From Candidatus Saccharimonadales bacterium (GTDB lineage Bacteria > Patescibacteriota > Saccharimonadia > UBA4664 > DATIHN01), in the NCBI GenBank assembly GCA_035480635.1, contig DATIHN010000018.1:1-47825 (forward strand): DNA of 47,825 bases, in the 5' to 3' direction. Made by a program: the position numbers and the translations under genes. Below the pieces are notes generated by a model, which saw nothing but the letters and a program-made list of their open reading frames with translations, did not search any database and was not told where the DNA came from. Within the stretch, counting starts at the first letter, position 1, and every line of letters starts with the position of its first letter. Of the stretch, positions 24,419 through 32,060 are shown in pieces.

Positions 24419-25444
24419 ATGATTGCAATCATAGTGCCAAACTGGAATGGCGCTGATTTTTTAGAGCCCTGCCTAAAATCATTGCTCCAAATGGACCACA
24501 ACGACTTTGAGGTGGTAGTAGTTGATAATGGCTCGGTCGATGCTTCTAAAGACATTATCAAGCAACAATTTCCCCAAGTGACGCTTATTGAATTGGACAA
24601 AAATTACGGCTTCGCTGGTGGGGTTAATGCTGGCATCAAGTACGCCTTAAACAAGAAAGCTTGGGCGGTAGCACTATTTAACAATGACGCCGTCGCCGAC
24701 AAGGATTGGTTAAGACGGCTCGAAGAGACACTTAGGCACAGCAATCTGGCGGCAGCTGTGACATCACAGTTCCTAAATATTGATGGTAAAACGATCGATA
24801 GCATTGGTGATTACTATTCAGTTTGGGGTTTGCCTTTCCCAAAAGGCCGCGGCCAAGCCAGACAGTCTGACGCCAAAGTTTTAGAGGTCTTCGGAGCCAG
24901 TGGTGGCGCCAGTTTGTACCTCGCAGAGGCCTTGCAAGACATTGGGCTGTTCGATGAGGATTTCTTTGCCTACTACGAGGACGTCGATTTGAGTTTTCGG
25001 GCTAGGTTACGGGGTTGGAAAATCTATTATCAACCCGCAGCCATTGCCTTTCACCATATCGGAGGCACTAGCTCAAAGTTGTCCGGCTTCAGCCGCTACC
25101 ATTCTGTAAAAAATCTCTACTTTGTGTACACCAAAGATATGCCGACACGCTTGTATTGGAAATATCTTTTTCGGTTCTGGATTGCAATGGTTTTGGTTGC
25201 ATTCAATAGTGTTCGCAACCGCCAAGCTTGGCCAATGTTTAAGGGTTCATTGATGGCATTATTGCTGTTCCCTAAAATGGTCTTAAAACGATTCCAGATT
25301 CAACATCATAGAACCATAAGCGCAAAAGAGATTGATGCCTTGCTTTACCATTCACTGCCACCAACACAGGTGAAAGCCATCCGCGCCTTTGGTAAGCTGC
25401 CACTCATTAGTAATTGGCTCATTTCTGAAAATGATGGTGATTAG
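24419..25444 (+). CDS. Family 2 glycosyltransferase (rhamnosyltransferase-like)
   Basis: 341 aa. IAIIVPNWNGADFLEPCL, VVVDNGSVD, LFNNDA and the C-terminal FFAYYEDVDLSFRARLRG with a downstream His-His (FHHIGGTSS) match the GT2 group of rhamnosyl/L-deoxysugar transferases. First gene of a plus-strand unit with a flippase and a polymerase or ligase; its end overlaps the flippase by 14 bases. Confidence 0.9.
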   Translation: MIAIIVPNWNGADFLEPCLKSLLQMDHNDFEVVVVDNGSVDASKDIIKQQFPQVTLIELDKNYGFAGGVNAGIKYALNKKAWAVALFNNDAVADKDWLRRLEETLRHSNLAAAVTSQFLNIDGKTIDSIGDYYSVWGLPFPKGRGQARQSDAKVLEVFGASGGASLYLAEALQDIGLFDEDFFAYYEDVDLSFRARLRGWKIYYQPAAIAFHHIGGTSSKLSGFSRYHSVKNLYFVYTKDMPTRLYWKYLFRFWIAMVLVAFNSVRNRQAWPMFKGSLMALLLFPKMVLKRFQIQHHRTISAKEIDALLYHSLPPTQVKAIRAFGKLPLISNWLISENDGD

Positions 25445-26732
25445 AAAGTTTCGATCAGCTTTGGGGATGGCGGGCTCGGCTACCGCCAGAGACTCGTTGA
25501 TCTTTTTTATCGGCAACTTTGCAAACACCGCCCTATCTTTCATTGCGGTCATAATAGTATCGCGCCACCTCGGGCCCTCTTCATTCGGCATTCTGGCTGT
25601 ATTTAACACATTTTATGTGCTGATTATTGCTCTGACTGATTTAGGTTTAAATACCACCTCAATCCGTCTAGTATCGCAATATCGTAAGGAGGACCCCAAA
25701 AAGGCCGCCATTACCATGAATGTAATCGTACGAATCGAGTTCTTTGTTGGAGTTCTAATTCTAATTACTGGCTCTCTATTTGCCCGACCAATTGCAAATC
25801 TAGTTGGTGGCCAGGATTATTTGACCGCTGTAAGAGCTGCTTTTCTGGCTGGAGCTTTTGCTTCCGCAGCCGCTTTTTTCGGTCCATTTTTTGTGGCTTA
25901 TCGGCAATATGTTCGTAATGCGGTCTTAAATTTTGCTAGTTTTGTTTTAAGAACTGGTGCCGTTTTGGTCATGTTGGCGGGGGCCGCTTTAAGCCTAAAC
26001 CGAGTCATTGCAGTTTATACCCTGGTACCAATAATTTTTTTTGGCGTTGGTTTGTGGTTTATCCCCCACGATTTTTTTGTTAAGACTAAGAAAACTGACC
26101 GCTCTAGTGCCTACCAGGATGTTATTCATTACAGCAAATGGATCTTTTTGTCTCTGGCAGCCAGTGGTGCTATTAGTCGCCTTGACCTCCTATTCCTAAC
26201 CCGTTACCACGGCGCTCAACAAGCCGGCTACTACTATGCTGCCCAACAACTTATTACCATCATGCCGCTTATTATTACTGCTTTGAGCACGGTGCTATTG
26301 CAACGTATCAGTCAATTAGATAGCAGTCAGTTTGGTGCTTACTTAAAAAGGGCCTTCGGAGGTATCCTAGTTCTAGGAATTTTCATGTTACCAGTACTAC
26401 TACTAGCGCCATATTTGTTCCAAGTCGTTTTCGGCAACAACTACGCCAGTTCAGCTGGACCATTTCGGTTATTATTTTTAGCTCAGTTAGTCTTACTCCT
26501 AGTAATACCTTTGAATGTTAAACTCCTAAGGATTGGGCAACCGGCCAAGATAACTTTGGCAACAGCCGTCCAATTTCTGGTTTCAATATCGTTATACATT
26601 GCCCTTATCCCCAGCTATGGCATGACCGGGGCTGCTGGCGCTATCCTAGCCGGTAGTGTTGCTTCCGCCATCATTTTGTTCTTTTTCGCCATGCGCCCTA
26701 TGCGTGGTAAGTCCCAGGAATTGGTGGTTTAA
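25431..26732 (+). CDS. wzx: Lipid-linked oligosaccharide flippase
   Basis: 433 aa from the ATG at 25431. A polysaccharide (PST/MATE-type) transporter with about 12-14 membrane segments; ARDSLIFFIGNFANTALSF at the start and GPSSFGILAVFNTFY are typical. It sits between a glycosyltransferase and a Wzy/WaaL-like gene, the usual Wzx/Wzy arrangement, and moves undecaprenyl-linked repeat units across the membrane. Confidence 0.9.
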   Translation: MMVIRKFRSALGMAGSATARDSLIFFIGNFANTALSFIAVIIVSRHLGPSSFGILAVFNTFYVLIIALTDLGLNTTSIRLVSQYRKEDPKKAAITMNVIVRIEFFVGVLILITGSLFARPIANLVGGQDYLTAVRAAFLAGAFASAAAFFGPFFVAYRQYVRNAVLNFASFVLRTGAVLVMLAGAALSLNRVIAVYTLVPIIFFGVGLWFIPHDFFVKTKKTDRSSAYQDVIHYSKWIFLSLAASGAISRLDLLFLTRYHGAQQAGYYYAAQQLITIMPLIITALSTVLLQRISQLDSSQFGAYLKRAFGGILVLGIFMLPVLLLAPYLFQVVFGNNYASSAGPFRLLFLAQLVLLLVIPLNVKLLRIGQPAKITLATAVQFLVSISLYIALIPSYGMTGAAGAILAGSVASAIILFFFAMRPMRGKSQELVV

Positions 26733-26739
26733 TACGCTT

Positions 26740-28122
26740 ATGTCACCATTCTTAGTGCTAACAATCCTGACGTTTATACTAATAGCTTTTTGCGTGCTGT
26801 TGTTCTACCGCCATATCAGCCTTGGAATTGCTGCGTTTATAATTGCGCTACCGTTTGAACGCATTGGTGCCTACCCGTTAAATCCCGCTACCGGCTATCC
26901 ACTACTACATCCAGCCCAAATTGTCGGAGTTGCCTTAATCGGAGCCTATTTTTTGAGATGGATTATGGGCTTAGAACGGCCCCGGAACATTAACTCACTC
27001 CCCTGGCTTCTCTTATTTTTAGCAACGTCGGCGATTTCGGCCTTCATGGCCCATTCTCAAGAGGTTTGGCAAATTTTAATCTGGCTTTTTTTCATAACTA
27101 CCCTCTTCTGGGTCGTGGCTAATCTTGCAGCTAACACATCCCTAGCCAATACCAGAAGGCTACTAGCCATAACGGTCATCATTGTTTCGATCTTTGGGAT
27201 CTACCAATTTTTTGGCGATCTGGCCGGACTACCAAATAGCGTTACGGGCATTCGCGACCGTTACAGTAAATCCGTTCTTGGCTTCCCTAGGCTCCAATCG
27301 ACGGCCCTTGAGCCCCTTTATTTTGCCAACTACCTGTTTCTGCCATTATTTGTGTTGTTTGCAGTCTTAATTAGTGAAAGCCGCCGCGATCGTTTGACAT
27401 GGGTGGCACTTGGGCTTGGTCTAACTGCCTTTGCTCTAACCTTCTCCAGAGGAGCTTTTATCTCGGCTATTGCCGGGCTATTGGTTTTGGCAGTGTTGTT
27501 GAGGCAGCGTTTAAAGGGTTGGGCTAAGGCTCACCTAGTGCCGATTATAGCCATATTGGCAGCAACAATTCTTGTTTTGGTGTTAATAGTAGCTGTTTCG
27601 GTTAACCACACTAAAAATCATGGTGGCACGTCTATACTGAAAGATTATTTTACTCTCAAAACTCTTCGATCGGGCTCTGCTACCGAGCGATTCCGTGATC
27701 AAAAACTAGCCATTGATATTTATAAACAGCACCCGGTTTTTGGCGTTGGCATCGGTGGTTTTGGCTCGGCTTATTATGGCTGCCGGGTGGGCAAATGTGT
27801 CTATCGGCCCAATAACCAGGCTTTGGAAGTTCTTGCTGAAGGTGGGATTATCGGATTCATCACCTTTCATATCTTTTTGCTTTCGGTCTTGTATTATGGT
27901 TGGCGAGCGCTTAAACGGACCACTGGCGAGCATCACGCCATGATTGCGGGATTAATGGCGGCTGAAGTCGCCATGATAGTGCAATCACAGACCTTCTCGG
28001 GCTTCCTGTGCTGTTTAACCTATACTTGGGCGACGTTGGCCCTGCTAGCCGGTTTGAGTACAAGCTCCGCCTCAAAACGCGAAAAGGCGGTAGCTGATGC
28101 TACCGCCCCCTCACCCTCCTAG
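26740..28122 (+). CDS. O-antigen polymerase/ligase-family membrane protein
   Basis: 460 aa from the ATG at 26740. About 11 membrane segments and a large loop containing SATERFRDQKLAIDIYKQHP followed by VFGVGIGGFG, the Wzy_C/WaaL signature. It either polymerises repeat units or ligates the glycan to an acceptor. With Wzx just upstream, polymerase is the first choice. The last codons form a perfect hairpin that acts as a terminator for the opposite gene. Confidence 0.87.
   Translation: MSPFLVLTILTFILIAFCVLLFYRHISLGIAAFIIALPFERIGAYPLNPATGYPLLHPAQIVGVALIGAYFLRWIMGLERPRNINSLPWLLLFLATSAISAFMAHSQEVWQILIWLFFITTLFWVVANLAANTSLANTRRLLAITVIIVSIFGIYQFFGDLAGLPNSVTGIRDRYSKSVLGFPRLQSTALEPLYFANYLFLPLFVLFAVLISESRRDRLTWVALGLGLTAFALTFSRGAFISAIAGLLVLAVLLRQRLKGWAKAHLVPIIAILAATILVLVLIVAVSVNHTKNHGGTSILKDYFTLKTLRSGSATERFRDQKLAIDIYKQHPVFGVGIGGFGSAYYGCRVGKCVYRPNNQALEVLAEGGIIGFITFHIFLLSVLYYGWRALKRTTGEHHAMIAGLMAAEVAMIVQSQTFSGFLCCLTYTWATLALLAGLSTSSASKREKAVADATAPSPS
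28082..28107 (-). terminator. Terminator inside the end of the wzy-like gene
   Basis: GGCGGTAGC and GCTACCGCC (9 bp, 4-nt loop) are followed on the minus strand by TTTT (28085-28082). It ends the convergent minus-strand gene 19 nt after its stop while coding for the polymerase C-terminus on the plus strand. Confidence 0.75.
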
Positions 28123-28125
28123 AGC

Positions 28126-28938
28126 TCAAGCGAACCATTCTGGATTGGGCCACGACCATCCCAGGAAACGGTTGAAATGACCGAACGTGGTCTGATAGAC
28201 CGGGTTCAGAGTCCCACAACTTGGCGTTGTGATGATGTTGCCGCTGCCCAAGCTGAAAACAACATGACCATTGGGGTAGTCGTAGAAGACTAAGGCGCCC
28301 GTTGGCGGGTTACGATCGTAATGGACCATACCGCGATGCAACAGGTCGCTGTAGTGCGCCTGGGCCGATGAGTAGCCGCTGCTAGCCCGCCCGTAAACGA
28401 AGGCCGCAAAGTGATCGCACCAACAGGCCCAAGGCGTGCGCCCATCTGGCTGATAGACCCGCCCGATTTGGGCAGCTGCCCGACTAATAGCCATTAGGAT
28501 CTGGAGAGATCCTGGGCCGCCGGGTGGCGGTGGTGGCAGCGGCGCAAAGCAACGCGGCAGACCTGGCGAAAAGGCGTTGAAGTTGGGCGTTGAGGCGTAA
28601 TAATCACTGATCCAACCATCAGCGCCGGTTAAGGAATAGGGGTTTCTGATCAAATCCCAGATATTGGTGCCGTGGGCGGTAGTGACGCCGTAGTCCTGGC
28701 AAAGGATGTTGATGTTCTGCCCAGGCGCCAAATCAAAGATTCGGCTCGATGTTGGGGTCTGCTGCTGGTAGGCATGCACGGCGTTAGCGGCATTGACGAT
28801 GTGGTAGGTACTGGCCTGAACCGGGATGGTCGACATCTGAATTGTGCTCAATGCCATGACGACGACCATTAGCAGTCCGGGCAAACAAAAACGGGGCGAC
28901 ACCTGCACCGCTCCGTTTCTTTGACTGACTCGTGACAC
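28126..28938 (-). CDS. Secreted CHAP/NlpC-like cysteine peptidase-amidase
   Basis: 270 aa from a GTG at 28938 with AAGGGGG upstream; the frame continues to 29016 but the region before 28938 holds leader signals. Signal segment about residues 20-42. An SH3-like region (about 48-125) is followed by a Pro-Gly spacer and a catalytic domain with WACWCDHFAAFVYG (Cys) and GALVFYDYPNGHVVF (His), as in CHAP or NlpC/P60 amidases that cut wall peptides. The leader has a hairpin with T-run (28967-28989). Confidence 0.8.
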   Translation of the reverse strand: MSRVSQRNGAVQVSPRFCLPGLLMVVVMALSTIQMSTIPVQASTYHIVNAANAVHAYQQQTPTSSRIFDLAPGQNINILCQDYGVTTAHGTNIWDLIRNPYSLTGADGWISDYYASTPNFNAFSPGLPRCFAPLPPPPPGGPGSLQILMAISRAAAQIGRVYQPDGRTPWACWCDHFAAFVYGRASSGYSSAQAHYSDLLHRGMVHYDRNPPTGALVFYDYPNGHVVFSLGSGNIITTPSCGTLNPVYQTTFGHFNRFLGWSWPNPEWFA

Positions 28939-28966
28939 CTCGCAACCCCCTTGCTCCGACGTGTCC

Positions 28967-28989
28967 AAAAATGAGCCAAATCTTGGCTC
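28967..28989 (-). terminator. Leader hairpin with T-run, possible attenuator
   Basis: GAGCCAA/TTGGCTC perfect 7-bp stem with 3-nt loop, then A and TTTTT on the minus strand, 29 nt before the start of the CHAP-like gene. Confidence 0.5.
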
Positions 28990-29006
28990 ACCTACCCAAA
29001 TTAACT

Positions 29007-29028
29007 GCTTGACCAAATTGGGTCAAGC
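29007..29028. promoter_or_regulatory. Palindrome between divergent genes, possible operator
   Basis: GCTTGACC-N6-GGTCAAGC, 8-bp arms. It holds TTGACC -35-like boxes on both strands; on the minus strand TAATTT lies 17 nt downstream (29003-28998). A dimeric regulator could control both divergent genes here. Confidence 0.5.
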
Positions 29029-29047
29029 TCAAGGGTTTTGAATCGGC

Positions 29048-29053
29048 TATAAT
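29048..29053 (+). promoter_or_regulatory. -10 box of the GT4 gene, leaderless arrangement
   Basis: TATAAT ends 7 nt before the ATG at 29061, without SD. Confidence 0.6.
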
Positions 29054-29060
29054 ACCTTGC

Positions 29061-30164
29061 ATGAGAATCGTCATCGACGCTCGTATGATGGCCCTACGTT
29101 GGACCGGCATCGGGCTCTACACCCGCAAGTTAATCGAAAATTTGCAACAAATTGATCGGGATAATAAATATTTTGTGTTGTTGGACCGAGATCAGTTTGA
29201 AGTCTGGCAGCCGAGCAGCCCCAACTTTAGTAAGGTGCTTGCGCCCTATAAAGTTTACGGTTTGAGCGAGCAATTGTTCCTGCCATTCAAATTACGCCGA
29301 TTAAAGCCAGATTTGGTGCACTTCCTGCATTTTAATGCCCCAATTTTCTACTCTGGTCAGCGCATTACCACCATTCACGACACCACTCTGGTTGATTTTG
29401 ATGTTTCGCCCGGCGGGATGGTTGGCTCTCTCAAGTACCGATTAAAGCAAGTTGGGATGCGAGCCGCCTTCAATCGAGCCTCCAAAGCTCAGGCCATCAT
29501 TACTCCATCACAAGCCACAGCTGATGCTCTGATTAAGCGCTTGGGGCATGAACTTGCCAACAAAATTACTGTAACCCACGAAGCGGTTGATCTACCCAAC
29601 CAAGAACCGACACATCTGATTATTTTAGACCCGCCTATGTTACTTTATGTCGGCAATCTCTACCCCTATAAAAACCTTGGGCGCTTACTCGAAGCCATGC
29701 CAGTAGTTTTGAAATCGGCGCCTCAAACTAGGCTCCAAATTATCGGCAATACTCCTAGATTTATTGATCAATTGAAAGCCCAAGCTAAAGACTTACAGAT
29801 TGCTGATCACGTTGAATTTTTGGGGTTTGTGTCGGACCAAGAATTGCAGCGCTATTACAGTAATGCCAGTCTATTTGTGTTCCCGTCGCTTTCGGAGGGC
29901 TTTGGCCTGCCCCCATTCGAGGCCATGGCCGCCGAGTTGCCGGTGCTGGCCGCCAGAGCGACTTGCCTGCCCGAGGTTTTAGGCGATGCCGCTGAGTTTT
30001 TTGACCCAACTGATAGCACAGATTTGGCAAACAAGGTCATAACTCTATTAAACGACCCCACAAAATTAGCTGGGTTACAGCAAAAAGGCTGGCTGCATCT
30101 AAAACAATTCTCTTGGTCAAAAATGGCTGGGGAAACTCGCTCGGTCTACAATAAATTTAATTAG
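29061..30164 (+). CDS. Family 4 glycosyltransferase (mannosyltransferase-like)
   Basis: 367 aa. GT-B fold starting IVIDARMMALRWTGIGLYTR, with acceptor-side LVHFLHFNAP, the donor motif LLYVGNLYPYKNLGRLL and SLFVFPSLSEGFGLPPFEAMA with the EX7E pair. This subgroup transfers mannose or similar sugars in surface glycans. It stands alone with its own promoter at the end of the polysaccharide region. Its 3' end overlaps the convergent jag gene by 8 bases. Confidence 0.92.
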   Translation: MRIVIDARMMALRWTGIGLYTRKLIENLQQIDRDNKYFVLLDRDQFEVWQPSSPNFSKVLAPYKVYGLSEQLFLPFKLRRLKPDLVHFLHFNAPIFYSGQRITTIHDTTLVDFDVSPGGMVGSLKYRLKQVGMRAAFNRASKAQAIITPSQATADALIKRLGHELANKITVTHEAVDLPNQEPTHLIILDPPMLLYVGNLYPYKNLGRLLEAMPVVLKSAPQTRLQIIGNTPRFIDQLKAQAKDLQIADHVEFLGFVSDQELQRYYSNASLFVFPSLSEGFGLPPFEAMAAELPVLAARATCLPEVLGDAAEFFDPTDSTDLANKVITLLNDPTKLAGLQQKGWLHLKQFSWSKMAGETRSVYNKFN

Positions 30165-30612
30165 GTTTAATCACGACGCGACGTTTGGGCCCTTCACCGA
30201 CGCTCTCGCTCACCACACCCTCAGTTTCCCCCACTACCACATGGACTAATCGCCGCTCAGCTGGATTCATTGGTGGTAGCTCAAGACTTTGGCCGGTTTC
30301 AATGACTTGGCCAACTTGTTCGCGAGCCTTGGCCGTAACTTGCTCGGCTCTGGCCTTTTTGTAGCCGCCGATGTCGATGCCGACTCTTAATTCTTCACTG
30401 TCGCGGCCGCGCAGCATCATGTTTATGAGGTACTGCAAAGCCCTTAGGTTCTCGCCGTGATGTCCAATCAGATGAGCGCTGTCTTCGGTTTCAACCAAAA
30501 ATTCGACTCTTTCGTCGGTTTCCTCGATTGCAACTTTGGTGTTGATCCCAAAAAAAGTTAGGATCTCTTCTAGTCGAACTTTGGCTAAGGCCATCTGGTC
30601 TTCGCGACTCAT
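30157..30612 (-). CDS. khpB: Jag/KhpB RNA-binding protein
   Basis: 151 aa. A KH-like domain (about 22-95) with LIGHHGENLRALQYLINMML and an R3H domain (about 118-148) with ERRLVH. The N-terminal Jag-N domain found in many Firmicutes is missing, as is usual in short versions. Co-transcribed with yidC (stop and start overlap as TAATG), the classic spoIIIJ-jag pair near the origin. Confidence 0.93.
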   Translation of the reverse strand: MSREDQMALAKVRLEEILTFFGINTKVAIEETDERVEFLVETEDSAHLIGHHGENLRALQYLINMMLRGRDSEELRVGIDIGGYKKARAEQVTAKAREQVGQVIETGQSLELPPMNPAERRLVHVVVGETEGVVSESVGEGPKRRVVIKPN

Positions 30613-31340
30613 TATTCCTTCTCCAGGTCACGGACGTCTTCCCTAAGTAGGATCGATTGCTGCAAAATCGCTACTAGGCTAGCAACCGTCCAGTAGAGCG
30701 CTAGAGCCGATGGCAATCTCAGGGCAATTAGGAAGGTTAGGAACGGGAAAATTTTGGTGGTCGAATTCATAACTTGGGCTTGAGTGTCGCCGGAGGTTGA
30801 TTTTGGCATTAATTGCTTGGTCTGGAAGTACTGAGCGATTCCAGCTGTAATAGCCAAAAAGATATTGGGTTTAGTTAGATCGATAATACCCAAGAGTTCT
30901 GGTTTGAAAGCTGCGGGATTTGCGATAATTTCTTTAATAATTGGGATACTCTTGAGCGGCTCATACATTAAATGAGCAATTTCGCCCGGTTTCATGACGT
31001 CTTTTAGAACTATGAATAGGGCCAAAAAGAGGGGCAGTTGGATTAGTAGGGGCAGAATTGAAGCAAAGGGGTTAATTTCCTTTTCTTTATAGAGCTCCAT
31101 CAACATTTTGCTCTCAAGTTGCTTGTCGCCAGCGGCTTTTTTACGAACTTTGGCTACTTCGGGGGCCAAATCTTGTAATTTCTTTTGGGACCGCAGTTGG
31201 GATGATAGTACCGGCCAGAGTGCCAAGCGAACCAGGATGGTTAAGATAATGACGGCAATACCAAAATCGTGGCCGGGCAGAACGGCATAAATCAGCATTA
31301 ACAGGTTAAATAGTGGTTGGACTAGGATTTTATTAAACAT
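30612..31340 (-). CDS. yidC: Membrane protein insertase YidC/OxaA
   Basis: 242 aa from the ATG at 31340, which overlaps the rnpA stop. Five hydrophobic segments and the cytoplasmic hairpin KKLQDLAPEVAKVRKKAAGD, then YKEKEINPFASILPLLIQLP, are typical. It lacks the large periplasmic domain of proteobacterial YidC, as in Gram-positive SpoIIIJ. It inserts and folds membrane proteins. Confidence 0.95.
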   Translation of the reverse strand: MFNKILVQPLFNLLMLIYAVLPGHDFGIAVIILTILVRLALWPVLSSQLRSQKKLQDLAPEVAKVRKKAAGDKQLESKMLMELYKEKEINPFASILPLLIQLPLFLALFIVLKDVMKPGEIAHLMYEPLKSIPIIKEIIANPAAFKPELLGIIDLTKPNIFLAITAGIAQYFQTKQLMPKSTSGDTQAQVMNSTTKIFPFLTFLIALRLPSALALYWTVASLVAILQQSILLREDVRDLEKE

Positions 31341-31686
31341 TGTTTCCTCGAGAGGCACCGGCTTTTGTTAGGGCTCGTTTTAATTGAGCCTCAAGTTGGG
31401 TCACTGTTAGAGTCAGTGTGCTGGTTTTGACTGTTACTACTATATCGCAGCCAACTTTAATTTGCTGCCAATCTTTGGCTAAGAGTTCGCTTAACTGGCG
31501 CCTAATTTTGTTGCGATCAACCGCCTTCTTGGAGACTTTCTTGCCGACCACCACGACGGCTCTAGAATCCGCGCGATGACGATCCAGGGATTTAACACTT
31601 AAGTTTTCGGCACCACCAAAACGACCGGTTTTATACACCCGATTGATGTCGCGACTACTGCGCAGACGTCTCGGGCGCGCTAGCAT
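31333..31686 (-). CDS. rnpA: Ribonuclease P protein component
   Basis: 117 aa. SRDINRVYKTGRF near the start, VVVGKKVSKKAVDRNKIRRQL (the RNR-type signature, here DRNKIRR) and a basic C-terminus identify the RNase P protein, which helps the catalytic RNA trim tRNA 5' ends. Start overlaps the rpmH stop by one base. Confidence 0.95.
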   Translation of the reverse strand: MLARPRRLRSSRDINRVYKTGRFGGAENLSVKSLDRHRADSRAVVVVGKKVSKKAVDRNKIRRQLSELLAKDWQQIKVGCDIVVTVKTSTLTLTVTQLEAQLKRALTKAGASRGNNV

Positions 31687-31823
31687 TAAGCACTCACTCT
31701 CTGGCGTTTCTTCAGGCGCCTGCGGGCAATAATGTTTTGGCCAGCTCGGGTCCTCATTCTAGCCATGAAGCCGTGAACTTTTTGGCGATGGCGTTTCTTT
31801 GGTTGGTATGTTCTTTTGGGCAT
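31686..31823 (-). CDS. rpmH: Ribosomal protein L34
   Basis: 45 aa, [19 protein letters not shown] followed by MARMRTRAG and a basic tail, the universal L34 pattern. AAAGG SD before the ATG at 31823. It is first in the rpmH-rnpA-yidC-khpB operon leaving the origin. Confidence 0.97.
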   Translation of the reverse strand: MPKRTYQPKKRHRQKVHGFMARMRTRAGQNIIARRRLKKRQRVSA

Positions 31824-31913
31824 AAATTTACCTTTAATAGTCACAAAATGTACCAAGATAGATTACGCTAAATCGCCGATAGCGTCAATTTTACTGAAAT
31901 TATGTCTGGGTTG

Positions 31914-32007
31914 CTTTCCACACAAAGAATTGAGTTATCCACCAAAATTGATCTGAAAATTTACATCTGTGGATAAACCGTACGGCAAATATTCGGGTTG
32001 TGGAAAA
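31914..32007. other. Replication origin region (DnaA boxes) between rpmH and dnaA
   Basis: Four DnaA-box-like 9-mers: CTTTCCACA (31914-31922, 2 mismatches), TTATCCACC (31935-31943, 1 mismatch), a perfect TTATCCACA on the minus strand (31968-31976) and TTTTCCACA on the minus strand (31999-32007). They lie in the 31824-32060 gap between divergent rpmH and dnaA, a normal oriC place. The last box may also cover the -35 of dnaA. Nothing else coding was seen in the gap. Confidence 0.85.
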
Positions 32008-32060
32008 GGCTTATGGTACGTTATGCTCTTTATAACGAAAAGCGATTAAGGTGGAGGTAT

